DNA from: Phymorhynchus buccinoides
Taxonomy: Eukaryota; Mollusca; Gastropoda; Neogastropoda; Raphitomidae
Assembly: GCA_017654935.2 (NCBI GenBank)
Contig: CM065695.1
Location: 24,053,962-24,117,961, forward strand
Direction of reading: 5' to 3'
DNA length: 64,000 nt
In this document: positions 22,609-34,365 of the stretch, in pieces
How the letters are laid out: each line of letters begins with the position of its first letter
Numbering within the stretch: position 1 is the first letter of the stretch
The notes under the pieces: generated by a model
What the model was told of the DNA's origin: nothing
Seen by the model: only the letters and a program-made list of their open reading frames with translations
The model's database searches: none
Translations under genes and position numbers: made by a program

Positions 22609-23455
22609 TTACAATCGCTTGAACAAATGACTGCGTATGGTTGGATTTTGTTGAGAAGTACCTGCTACCAGCACTACCTGTTACTAAAGGAACGTGAGTT
22701 GGATGATTCATTGATGCAGCACAGTCTGCACAACATAATGATTTACTACTATGAGGGTGTGTACAAAGAAATAATAAACTGTCAGTATCATTGATATTCC
22801 CAATCCCAGTACTGTCACACATATTGCCAGCATTATCATCCATATTGCCGACATAATTAACCATATTGCATACTTTACCCCCAACATCATTCACAAAGCG
22901 ATACTTGTTATCCACATTGCCAATGTTATCCAATTTATCCTCAACATAATTCACATTGCCAACATTATCATCCACATTATCCTCACCAACATTCTCATTG
23001 CCAACATTTACTTTCACATTATCCTCCTCCTCCTCATCGTCATCATTACCAACATTATCATGAACATTATCCTCATCATAATTCACATTGCCAACATTAT
23101 CATCCTCATCAACATTCACATTGCCAGCATTATTATCAACATTATCCTCATCAATATTCACATTACCAACATTATCATCCTCATCATCATTCACATTGCC
23201 AACATTATCACCCTCATCATCATTCACATTGCCAACATTATCATCCACATTATCCTCATCATAATTCACATTGCCCATAATATTAACCAAATTATCATCA
23301 CCATCATTCACAAAGCGATACTTGTTATCCACATTGCCAATGTTATTATCCAATTTATCCTCAACATAATTCACATTGCCAACATTATCACCCACATTAT
23401 CCTCACCAACATTCACATTGCCAACATTCTCATTGCCAACATTTACTTCCACATT

Positions 23456-23487
<32 letters not shown>

Positions 23488-25315
23488 TACTAACATTATC
23501 ATCAACATTATCCTCATCATAATTCACATGGACAACATTATCACCCACATTATCCTCACCAACATTCACATTGCCAACATTTACTTCCACATTATCCTCA
23601 TCATCATCATCATCATCATTACCAACATTATCATGGACATTATCCTCATCATAATTCACATGGCCAACATTATTATCCTCACCAACATTCTCATTGCCAA
23701 CATTATGATCCTCATCATTAATCACATTGCTAACATTATCATCCTCATCATCATTCACATTGCCAACATCATCACCCTCATCATCATTCACATTGCCAAC
23801 ATTATCATCCACATTATCCTCATCAACATTCTCATTGCCAACATTATCATCCTCATCATCATTCACATTCCCAACTTTATCACCCTCATCATCATTCACA
23901 TTGCCAACATTATCATCCACATTATCCTCATCAACATTCTCATTGCCAACATTATCATCCTCATCATCATTCACATTGCCAACATTATCACCCTCATCAT
24001 CATTCACATTGCCAACATTATCATCCTCATCATCATTCTCATTGCCAACATTATCATCCTCATCATCATTCACATTGCCAACATTATCACCCTCATCATC
24101 ATTCACGTTGCCAACATTATCACCCTCATCAACATTCACATTGCCAACATTATCACCCTCATCATCATTCACATTGCCAACATTATCACCCTCATCATCA
24201 TTCACATTGCCAACATTATCATCCACATTATCCTTGTCAACATTCTCATTGCCAACATTATCACCCTCATCATCATTCACATTGCCAACATTATCATCCA
24301 CATTATCCTCATCAACATTCTCATTGCCAACTTTATCATCCTCATCAACATTCTCATTGCCAACTTTATCACCCTCATCATCATTCACATTACCGACACT
24401 ATCTTCCACATCATCCTCATCAACATTCACATTACCAACATTGTCATCCTCATCATCATTCACACTGCCAACATTACCATCCACATTATCCTCATCAACA
24501 TTCTCGATGCCAACATTATCATCCTCATCATCATTCACCTTGCCAACTTCATCATCCACCTTATCCTCATCAACTTTCGCATTGCCAACACTATCATCCT
24601 CATCATCCTCATTAACATTCACATTACCATCACTATCATCCTTATCATCTTTCACATTACCAACATCATCATCCACATCATCATTCAAATTGCCAACATT
24701 TACATTATCCTCATCAACATTCACATTGCCAACATTATCATCCACATTATCCTCATCAACATTCACAATGCCATCACTGTCAGCCTCATCATCATTCATA
24801 TTGCCAACATTATCATCCACATTATCCTCATCAACTTTCACATTACCAACATTATCATCCACATTGCCAACATTATCATTCATATTATCCTCATCAACAT
24901 TCACATTGCCAACATTGTCATCCACATTATCCTCATCACCATTCACAATGCCAACATTGTCATCCACATTATCATTATTCACATTACCAACATTATCATC
25001 CACATTATCCTCATAAACATTTACATGACCAACATTATCATCCTCGACATCATTCACATTACCAACACTATCATCCTCATCAACATTCACAATACCGTCA
25101 CTATCAGCCTCATCATCATTCACATTACCAACATTATCATCCTCATCATCATTCACATTGCCAACATTATCATTCATATTATCATCATCAACATTCACAT
25201 TGCCAACATTGTCATCCACATTATCCTCATCATCATTCACAATACCAACATTATCATCCACATCATCCTCATCAACATTCACATTACCAACATTAGAAAA
25301 GTCACACACACACAC
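22598..25315 (-). repeat. Large coding-compatible minisatellite (Asp/Asn/Val/Gly ORF, 905 aa), copy A
   Basis: About 2.4 kb of 33-bp and 42-bp units built on GCCAACATTATCATCC and CATCATCATTCACATT. On the minus strand one frame is open for 905 codons, reading variants of DNVGNVNDDED. The last 60 or so residues are unique and include LCCADCAASMNHPTH and end VQAIVNES. Other frames are open too (Ile/His-rich and Ser/Thr/Leu/Pro-rich on the plus strand) because unit lengths are multiples of 3 and lack stops, so openness alone does not prove translation. The ORF stop overlaps the start of the LINE ORF2 frame by about 11 bases, the arrangement expected of LINE ORF1/ORF2. It may therefore be the ORF1 or 5' region of that LINE. 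Confidence 0.75.
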
Positions 25316-25466
25316 AAAGAAAAAAAAAGGAGAGAGACTGAATACAATTCATAATAACCATGGAAAAAAGGAGAGCCTACAAATGGCAAAGTTGAGACAC
25401 TGAGTGTGTGTTAATTTTATTAAGACAACTTTTATAGCGCCTAATCTTTAAGCTCTAACTCTGTTG
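25316..25466. other. Remainder of the inserted block upstream of the minisatellite
   Basis: CA- and A-rich sequence, then TTTTATTAAGACAACTTTTA followed by TAGCGCCTAATC, which resembles the 3' tail of L2-like LINEs in reverse orientation (compare about 36170-36220). It ends at the TTGTTAT direct repeat. Confidence 0.4.
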
Positions 25467-25568
25467 TTGTTATAGTTTCTTACTATATTATCAGTCACAT
25501 TATAAGGCGCAGGGGTCTCAGTGTAGGAAAAAAAGGTATCGCCTTATTTGTCTTATAGTCCGTAAAAT
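25467..25568 (-). mobile_element. Right arm of the split MITE, copy A
   Basis: Carries TTATAAGGCGCAGGGG and the outer end CTTATAGTCCGTAAAAT, the inverted partner of the 18050 end. Together with 18050-18124 it reconstitutes the layout seen in the uninterrupted relative at 17640-17798. Confidence 0.65.
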
Positions 25569-25769
25569 TTGGTATTATATTAATATGACTGCCTACAATT
25601 GACAGTACACAAATCGTGATAAAGTGACTCTGTCTTACTGACAAAAATCCATTTGAAAGTAAGAACTTTCCAGAACTTCTTTTTGTAATGCACCCTTCTC
25701 CTCCCTCTGACTATGGGTTTGTCTCTGGAAATGTGTGCCCGGATTTGTTTCCTTATTTCTCTCAAAGTA

Positions 25770-25948
25770 CAGTGGAACCTCCCTTATAAGACATTCAAAA
25801 ATCATCCAAAATGAGGTCTTATGAGGGAGGGGTCTTATAAGGGAGGTAATTTTAATACTTACAAAGAAGGGCAATGTCTTAGAGAAGTAGGTCTTATAAT
25901 GTGGGAGGGAGTCTTATAATAGGAGGTCTTATAAGGGAGGTTCCACTG
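25770..25948. mobile_element. Pogo-like MITE, copy A
   Basis: Same family as 28-188, with ends CAGTGGAACCTCCCTTATAA and its inverted partner and TA on both sides. It is 18 bp longer than 28-188 because of an extra internal AGGAGGTCTTATA segment. Present in block B at 58902-59080. Confidence 0.85.
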
Positions 25949-26385
25949 TATTTGATTTCTTTCACAAAGTGTGTGATTTTCTTAAAGTGTCTATCATATT
26001 CCTCGTTACTTAATTCCCATCTTGCACAACCCTCTTTTTTGCTGTTTTGTTTGAAAACCTCAGATCTGAAACTAAAGGGTAACCTACTTGTCCATGCTCA
26101 TGATTAAATAAAACCGTAATGCATTGATTGATTTATATGGAAAAAATGCTTTGTAAGGAAATAAAATGCATTAAAAACAAAAAAGCATTTCATTTTTGAA
26201 AATGAAATAGTGTGCGTGGAAATGACCAGTATCTTCCTCCCCCCCCCCCCCCCCTCTCCCTCTCCTTCTCTCTCTCTCTCTCCTTGAGCGAGTGTGTTCT
26301 TCGATTTTACATCCTTCCACTAAAACAGTAAAAGCGATTCCTGAAAACAACAATATTATTTTGTGGTGTGGATGTGTGTGTAAGA

Positions 26386-26425
<40 letters not shown>

Positions 26426-26754
26426 ATGTGTGTATGTGTTTGTGAGTGTGTGTATTTAGAGACAATAATGAATAAGGAGTAACCTAGTGATACTCTGTTA
26501 AACCTTCCCTTGTCCTCCCCTCCTCCCCACAAGAAAAAAAGACGGCCCGGTAAACAAAGATTTAAAAATCAGTCGAGTTATCTGAAACGTATAGGAGTAT
26601 GTAGCACTAACAGTCAAAGATTGCGGAGTAAAGATATCAATTATCAGTAACAGAGGTCTGAATTGTGTAGAATGCTAATCAAAATGTGTAGAGTAACCAG
26701 GTCTGACACACACTCAAATAATGAAATCTACACCCATTGATTCACAAGAATCAA

Positions 26755-27180
26755 GAATTTTAATCGTTTGACCCCTCTTGGGGCATGGACGATACAAGTA
26801 CAACAAAGCATAAAACTCAATCAGAACAAAGTGTGAACATAATAGCGAAATGTCGAACTTTGGTGAGCTGTAATAAAAAAAAAAGTGCTCTTATTAAACT
26901 ATCTTTCTGACTTAGAAATTTACTAATATTCAAACAAATGCGTCGACCTTGTCAAAATAAATGACAGAAATAAACAGATTTTGGTTTGAGATATTTTAAG
27001 GAATGATTTTTCACGAACTTCATTATATTTTGGACATTCTATTATACAATGAAATTCATCTCCTATTTCACCCATTTCGCAATTACAAGTACGCAATTCT
27101 CTTTGAAAATTATGATGTCTTCCAACTTCAATTGGCACAGACGCATGGGCAAGATGGATGGACTTGTTAAGTTATGCGTC
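26755..27180 (-). mobile_element. 3' fragment of a second LINE, copy A
   Basis: The minus-strand reading PIEVGRHHNFQRELRTCNC, then EIGDEFHCIIECPKY, is the C-terminal Cys-His region of the same kind as the 18-22 kb LINE (Cys-x-Cys...GDEFH...Cys). Upstream domains are absent. The 3' end has a CCCCTCTTGGGG hairpin at about 26771-26784 and a short GATTC/AATCAAG repeat tail. Copy B (60048-60269) reads through into MRLPIEVGRHH, which shows a 2-base insertion in copy A. Confidence 0.75.
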
Positions 27181-28263
27181 TTAGTAAATGCTACAAAAAC
27201 ACTTTATAATTAGTATTTAAAATCTCAATCAATCATAATCAACAATAAAAATGTATGAATGAAAGAAAATATTCTGCACATTGAAAAGAGACAACAGAAG
27301 AACATAAAAATGCAACCATGTGCAGGGGTCAGTCATGGAAGAGGGTGGGGGTGGGGTGTTCAGTTGGGGTGAGGGTGGGGGGTCTGGGGGGTTGCCTCTG
27401 ACTGACTGAGCCAGGAGAAGGGGGGCAGCTGCCACTTATATACTACCCACAACATTTGAAGAGATTTTCTGCAGCGGTTCTCATGATATTGTGAGGGCAG
27501 AAGCAAAACAAAAACAAAGAATGTACAAAATGTTTTTAAAAAAACTCACCATTCTGGAATGAAGTAGAGGGCTAATTTGAAAAGAATACAGCTATGTTCC
27601 ATCTTGCAAGTCTCTCTCTCTCTCTCCCTCTCTCTCTCTGGATGCACTGATGATGGTGTATTTGTTGGAACTAAGTCTTGAATATAAAAAAAATGTTTCT
27701 TTTCTACCTCGCATACTTTTTTGAAAGTTTGAATTACATGTACTTGTTTATTGCATTTTCTATTTATTTTCATGTTGGATGATGTCCCTACAGCACTGTC
27801 CCCTTTGACATGGGCAGATGGCCCTCTCTCTCTCTCTCCCCTCCCGCTATTCCTATGCCACTGTAATATAAACATCTGGTACGGTTGAAATGTAATGTCT
27901 TCCAAAATCAGTCCTGATTTAAAAATGATAATAAATACCTGTTATGAAATCAAGAGAATTATGCCAATCACGAACATAGTTATTTTGCAATTCCTTTTTA
28001 ATGCATTAAACATTCTTCGTGTATAAGCAAGAACAACAAAAATCAAACTTAACCCACATGAATTTATGTCATAAATTGTTCACAAATCACTACAGATTGG
28101 ACTGAGTGGTGTACAAAAACATTTTACTCCCTCTCTGTCTGTCTTATGCACTCTCTCACACACAGTCTGTTTCCATGTCTCTCACTTCATTCTTCCCCTT
28201 AAATCTCCTCCTCATAGTCCTACTCCCTCTCACTTTCGTGTTTCATCTCCCTAACCCTGTCCA
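27181..28263. other. Non-coding downstream region of the F-box gene, copy A
   Basis: GT-rich and CT-rich patches (27335-27400, 27606-27640, 27820-27845). It probably includes the F-box 3' UTR, since this gene is read on the minus strand. Confidence 0.5.
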
Positions 28264-29632
28264 CTAAGGAACGAACACAAAGGGACATTTGTGTTCCCGA
28301 CACAGTTCCTCCATGCTCTGCACGCTGTCACTGTTCCTGATATAATCCTTGTGCGCCGTCACCTCTAGACGGACCAGCGGTGTCTCTGCCTTGATGGGAT
28401 CAGCCAAAGGTGGGAACTGTTCAGACAGTACCGTAACCCGGCACTCAACGGTGAGTTCTGGGCAAGCCGATGTCAGCTGGCACCAGGCAGATGATGACAA
28501 TGAAGGGAACCGCCTCTGCATGTCCATGCTGTAGTCTTTGCGAAGCAGAATCAATTTCTTCAGCTGGCTGCGTTCCCCTGATGTATTTGACAGTTCTAGC
28601 AAGAGTTCTTCACTGAGGTTATGGAGACTTAGCTGGAGTTTTTGTAAGTTTGGAAAGTCTGACACTAGCACTGCTGTTGGGGTCAGGGACCTGCGTGGAC
28701 ACACTTCGGAAAGTGTACTTTCGTACCAGATTTCAGGCAAGATCAATGTGCTCACCGACTGGCATATTGTCTTGCTCTTATTTGTGGCAGAATACAAAGA
28801 TTTCAGTGTGTCATCAAAGTAAAGACTGCTGTACACTTCCGGAGTGAGAGTGACGTGAGTGTTGGTTGTTAACAACTCCAAAATTTTTGCTCTTTCAATA
28901 CTAGTAGGTTGAACAGGTTCAGGACAACCACAATCATCATTGGCATCTTGGGGCCCATATGGATTAAATCTAGGACTCCTCCTGCGAGGACCACACCAAT
29001 TTTTGGCTCGCTTTTTAATCATACTAGATGGCTCATTCAAAATATCGATCATATGACCTATACATTCAACCACAAGATTCACACGCTTTAGCACCCCTCT
29101 TTCCGCAAAGCTGTGGACCTTGTTCATGGACAAGGCAGTCAGGCTGAGCGATGGTAGTACCACTTCAACATTTCTGAAATGCTCTTCACAATGCTGGATC
29201 ATCATCTGTTCTGTGCGAAACCAATGTAGGCATTCATTTTTGCCAAAGAGCCGAACGGACACATTGGACCAAACGGATGTGGAATTCATTATTCCGTTCA
29301 TCCTGTGGCATGTGTTGGCCAGGCGACCTCTCTCTCGGATAGGCAGCATCTTGAAGACATGCCCCAGGATCTCGTCAGGTAGGATGCCCAGCGTGAGAGG
29401 AAGAGGGGACTCCAGGAGATTGTCACCTTCACCTCCACCACCAACAGCACTGTCAGAGATGCCAACATTGGAAGGTTGGCAAGGTGGTGATGGTGATGAT
29501 GATGGTGATGGTGGCCGCGAAAAAAGTAAGGAAAGTGCTTCTCGGTCCATATTAGCCTTCAGCCTTCAGTTTCTTGGCGTACAACACAAATCCATAAGTT
29601 CAGGGTTAGTGCCTTGGTTTAGTATGGCAGCT
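28264..29632 (-). CDS. F-box protein gene, copy A (last exon; CDS 28264-29550)
   Basis: Coding is one open frame of 428 aa from ATG at 29550 (AATATGG context, A at -3 and G at +4) to a stop at 28264. The exon has a clear acceptor, TTTAATTTTCAG, ending it at 29632, so at least one upstream 5'-UTR exon is expected. Residues 1-50 are Ser/Pro/Gly-rich. Residues about 55-100 are an F-box (LGILPDEILGHVFKMLP, then TSVWSNVSVRL). The C-terminal part has leucine-rich stretches (FPNLQKLQLSLHNLSEELL). F-box proteins bind Skp1 and bring substrates to SCF ubiquitin ligases in cytosol or nucleus. The subfamily is not recognised; an FBXO33/FBXO39-like or LRR type is possible. Confidence 0.85.
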
Positions 29633-29861
29633 CTGAAAATTAAAAGAGAGAGAAAAGAATTAGATGAATTCTGAACAATGACCTGGTGAAATGATCACTT
29701 CAGCAATATTTTATCGAGACAATGTCACATACACACACACACACACTCTCTCTCTCTCATGTATGTACACACACATGGGTGCACCTCCCAAAAATGGAAA
29801 AACACACTGAAAGGCAGGGGTCCAGGGCCGCCCAGGCCCCAATGGGATATAGGGGCAGAGG

Positions 29862-30176
29862 AAGAAGGGTTGCAGAGTGGTTTAGATGTTCGCCTGCCGA
29901 TTTCAATGCGTGACTGCAGCGTGACTAACCCAAGTTTGAATCCCAGCCTCGCCATTTCTTTCTAGTTCGACACAAAAATCGAACTGTTGGTAAAATCAGG
30001 GGGAAATCCCACTGCCTGGTATGACCAAAGTGCTAACTACTTTTCACAAGTCGGTCCCCCAACCCACCCACCCAAAAAAGTTTAAGCGCTGCGCTTGTGG
30101 CAATGCGCTCTCTGGGGGAGAGCAAGCCGAATTTCACAGCGATAAGTCTCTGTGACTAGAATATACTAAATACTAA
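29862..30176 (+). mobile_element. tRNA-derived SINE, family 3
   Basis: The head has A-box-like TTGCAGAGTGGTTTAGATG and B-box-like AGTTTGAATCCC. The tail GCAATGCGCTCTCTGGGGGA, then CTCTGTGACTAGAATATAC, is related to the tail of the SINE at 32917-33283. The region just upstream (29800-29850) is seen again at the very end of the window. Confidence 0.7.
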
Positions 30177-30951
30177 AACAAATAACAACATATGTACACA
30201 TACACACAAAATGTTGAGGTTCAGGAGGGAAACATAATTATCAAAAAGACATTGTTGCCCTCTTCTCTTCTCTTTAGTTTTATTTCTGTGACGTAAGGTG
30301 TCCCGCGCAACCCACTTTCTACACACCCCTCTAACCACCCCCCCCCCCCCCCCCCCACACTTTACTATTCCACCCCGCCGCTTTAATTGCAATCGTGTGA
30401 CATCACAGATTCACAGATTCAGGGTGGCATCTCTTTGATCTACGGTTTCCCTTCCAATCACGCGCTCTTGACAGGTATCACGCACAGCTGTATGAATATT
30501 CGGCTTGTGATGATGACGTAATAGGCGCATGACTATAGCGTCTTCTCATGACTACTACTACTACTAACCAATCCTAGGCCCATATAGATTTAAAATCACA
30601 TGGGGAAATTAATAGTGAGAGGCAAAAACTTATAGTTATAGCATTCTCTTCTAAAAACCTGGCTGAGTCAACACTGTAGGAACAAACTCTCTGCTGTTAC
30701 CTGCCAGTAATACTATTACTAGTAGTATTAGCCAAGCTCGTGAGTACTATTGAATGTGGCTTGGGTGTAATATACTTGATTGAGATTTGTTTTTGTTTGA
30801 TTCTATTTTTGATCTAGATCCTATGTTCCATGTTGAATAAGTAGTAGAGGTGTCAGTGAAAAGAATTGGTAAACATGCTTTTGTGTTCAAATATTACTTT
30901 AACTCTTTTGGTACAAGAACCAGATTCTAGGCCTCCTAGTACTTTGATTTA

Positions 30952-30997
<46 letters not shown>

Positions 30998-32916
30998 GTG
31001 TGTGTGTGTGTGTGTGTGTGAAATACTTAAGTGTAAACTTGCAGTTTTAACTATATTTTTGCTGCATCTAAGTTTGTTAATTGTACATTCCTTTCCAAGT
31101 GTTGGATTGAGAGTGATGTTGGCTTGATCATAGATTTTGATATAGCCGGTTACTGAATCATACCAGTTGATTCCAGTACCCCTTTTATGTTTTACTGATT
31201 TCTGTTTGACAACTGAAACTATTGTTATTAGTGCTATTGTACAAGGGAAGCCTTCTAGCCGGTTGGGATCCACTAATCCCTGCTGGCTGAAGCCCATATC
31301 TCTAATCCATAGAGATCTACACCCATGTTTTCCTGTGATCATCAGCAGGGCATTGTGGTCAGGACGTTCAAACCCTGACTCGCCAAGACGCCACCACACC
31401 AGAATCCGCGAGGAGATCACGCCTGAGCCGTGCCATCCCATGACGCCTCAACCGGAATGACTGAGAACTACTCTCCACTGAAGAGCAAGCCTAGTCACCC
31501 CAGCACTCGCCGATCCCTACGGAGGAACTTCAACACAGCTAAGTCCCTAAGACAGTGCAAAGAACACTAACTGGAACCAAGGACACTTGATATTATTAGT
31601 GACCCTTCCGGCTTGGGGCTAAACTTTTAAAAAGACAAAAGTCTTGTATATAAAAAAAATTAAAAACTATAATCCTTTCGGATTTCATTGTTTTTCATTC
31701 ATATTTTGTTTTGGCGCCATTGAGCTGCTTTTCTTATTGCTGCATAATCTGTTATGCAGATTTGTGAGTAAATAAAATACAAGTGTACAAATAATTCTGA
31801 ACCCTTTGGTCAGACTGATGAGAGTGGAAGTTTTGTAATTTTCATGTAAAAACTTACTTCTCTCTGTCTGCCATTTAGAGCAAATCTACCACTTGTATTT
31901 CTTTCAATCATACGAGCCAGAACCCGGGCAAAAATATAAATTTATTAGATGAAAAGGGGCCGGGAAAGTTGCTCACCTCCCATACCCTAGAGAAGTGGGC
32001 TAAAGGAAAATGTTCTCATTCAAAATTTAACACTCTAAAAGTCTTCCCCTAGAGACTTAGCCTTTAGCTCATTCCCTCGTCACATCTAATTTTGAGTCCC
32101 ACAAGCCTTTTCTTGTAATTGCGTTTCAAACCAATGCAGTGTCACTTGGGGGAGAGAGCTTTTGCCAGCTAATCAAACTCAACTTTATTATCCCTGATAA
32201 GAAAAATTGCAAGTGGCAACGACTGCTATTTTTACATCAAAACAAAACAAGACAAAACATTAATAAGCAAATAAAAATGCTAAACTTTAGATACAAAGAT
32301 ATAGGCCTATCTGCACATAATCAAACACCCACTAATATAAAGTAAAAAAAACATGCTAAAATACAAAAACATTGCATACTATTATCATGTCTACACAAAA
32401 TCACACACAATAATATAGTTTCAAAAGCATTTTAAAAAGGAAACTGTAAAAAGTCACATCTTTAAGATGCGAAGCAGTTCATTAAAATAATACATGTTAT
32501 AGAATTGTTTTTACAAATTCAAGTTAAGGTGAAATCTAGCTAGGACAACTATAAAACCATATATACCCACAAAGACATATCCATATCCCTGTGCCCATGA
32601 ACATAAAATTAGACTAAACATCAAGCACATTCACACCTGTGATTGCACGCACGTGTACGCACGCGCACACACATGCATACACACTTGTCGATGTGCAGTT
32701 GCCTTTCCTTTTTGACAATTACAAAAAAGTTAACAAAAATTGAAACTAAACTATCATAATATATATATATATATATGAAAACTCCAAATTAGAATATTCA
32801 TATAGAACAAAACTTTTGTTGACCAATGGGTGTGGCAGAAAGGGAAGGTAGGTGACACAGGTCACAAAAACATAAATGTCAGAATCTGTGCAGCACTCTG
32901 ATTGTGACATACCTAA
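30177..32916. other. No gene recognised; GT microsatellite and unidentified ORF
   Basis: Contains a C-tract at about 30339-30357 and a GT run at 30961-31020. A minus-strand open frame at 30953-31441 (162 aa) begins GWHGSGVISSRILVWW and also contains GCRSLWIRDMGFSQQG. It matches no family I know, and its last part runs into the GT microsatellite, so I do not call it a gene. An AT microsatellite is at about 32757-32775. Confidence 0.5.
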
Positions 32917-33025
32917 GTGAGAGTGGCAAGCGTTCGCTTCGTGTCAAGTAAACCCGAGTTCGAACCTGGGTACAGGGGATTTTTTCCTCTCATTCTGCAC
33001 TAGGCCTTAACGGTCTGAACGTGGA

Positions 33026-33056
<31 letters not shown>

Positions 33057-33283
33057 CGTGTGCCCATGCACTTAGCATACGCTAAACCCAGTGGCAACGA
33101 AAAGTTGTCATTTGGTCAAAATTTACCCACCCTCCCTCATCAATGACAAAACTCGCATGCAAAACAAACAAAAACAAAAAAATTGGGTGGCGCGCCTCTG
33201 GCTGCGACGCGCTCTCCAGGTGGGAGCAACCCCAAATTTCACAGAGACGCCTCTGTGACTATAAAGTACCTAATACCTAAATA
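32917..33283 (+). mobile_element. tRNA-derived SINE, family 2, complete
   Basis: Complete layout: A-box-like GAGAGTGGCAAGCGTTCGC, B-box CGAGTTCGAACCTG, core TTTCGGATGAGACGATAAAC then TGAGGTCCCGTGTGCC, body CCAGTGGCAACGAAAAGTTG, tail GCGCTCTCCAGGTGGGAGCA then CTCTGTGACTATAAAG and TACCTAA repeats. Confidence 0.85.
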
Positions 33284-33349
33284 CAGAGTTATGAGTGTAT
33301 CAAGCACATTCCAATGTCTCAATAATAGGACCATTTTATTCAGTTCTCA

Positions 33350-33650
33350 CTCATGAATGTACACCCAGCTACTGTACAATGGACTCAATTTGCCAACAGA
33401 AGATGGGCATCTAGACTGTCCACCTTCTACTGGTATCACTGGGGAGACGTCTTCATCGGCAATGCTGAATGGGGTCACCCCCTACCGCCCATCCCACAAC
33501 CCGCCAAGACAGTCAGTTACACCCATCAAACTCCCAATTCCTTCTTCCCCAAGACCATTCGAGACTGGAACTCCCTGACCCCAGAAATCATCCAGTCCCC
33601 CACGCCATCAGCTCCTTCATCTCGAGGGTGCTGAAGCAGTACTGTATAAG
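33350..33650 (+). mobile_element. LINE 3'-end fragment
   Basis: The plus-strand reading HQTPNSFFPKTIRDWNSLTP then EIIQSPTPSA resembles the extreme C terminus of LINE reverse transcriptases, which often end in an F-P-R-T-I-x-x-W-N-x-L-P motif. Frames shift within the fragment. C- and T-rich simple sequence follows from 33660. Confidence 0.6.
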
Positions 33651-34104
33651 CTCATACCGACACCCCCCCCCCCTCCCCCCTCTCCTTCCCCCCCCCCCCC
33701 GACTCCTCCCACAGCTTCTCCTTCTCTCTCTTTTTTTATGTTTTATGATTTATTCTTTTTCATGCGGGGCCAGGTGTTCTCGGACTAGCTGAGGGTGCAT
33801 GGCCCAACATGCTCTCTTATCTATCTAGGCTCTGGTTGTTGTTGTTTTGGTGGGTTTTTGTTGTTGTTGTTGGGTGTTTTTTTTCCCCCGCGCAGCGATT
33901 TTTCTTTGAACCCCAATATATGTCAGTTATTGCCGGTTACGGCAGGTGGACATCATTGGTAGAAGAAGAAACTATCCTTCATTCTGGCAAAACACGTTAT
34001 TGGAAGTTTTCTTTTCTTGGACCTTTGGAGATAGGAACTCCTTTCAACCTGAGGCAGTGACATAGCTTCGGAGGGCTTCAAATCCAGGATGTAAACAAAG
34101 GGAA

Positions 34105-34365
34105 CATTAGGTTAGCTTAGGTTAGGAGCATTATACTATATAGTCACAGAGGCATCTCTGTGAAATTCGGTTTGCTCCCACCTGGAGAGCGCGTCGCAGC
34201 CAGAGGCGCGCCACCCAATATTTTTTAACCAAAATTTGGCACTGATTTTTAACTGATTGATTTTTGTGTGACATGATGAGGAAGGAAGGGAGGGGGGGGG
34301 TAAATTTTGGACCAAATGACAACTTTTTCGTTGCCACTGGGTTTAACGTGTGTTAACGTACATGC
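34105..34365 (-). mobile_element. tRNA-derived SINE, family 2, 5'-truncated
   Basis: Reverse complement of the 3' two thirds of 32917-33283. It keeps the CCAGTGGCAACGAAAAAGTT segment, the GCGCGCCTCTGGCTGCGACG block and a TACCTAA-like tail at 34105-34128. The tRNA-like head is missing. Confidence 0.75.

Noticed and set aside
23060..25354. Ile/His-rich and Ser/Thr/Leu/Pro-rich plus-strand ORFs in the minisatellite (also 56082-58471)
   Set aside because: Pure shadows of the repeat. They have no unique coding segment and break in copy B.
30953..31441. 162-residue minus-strand ORF
   Set aside because: It ends in the GT microsatellite (His/Thr repeats), has no recognisable domain and no clear splice sites.
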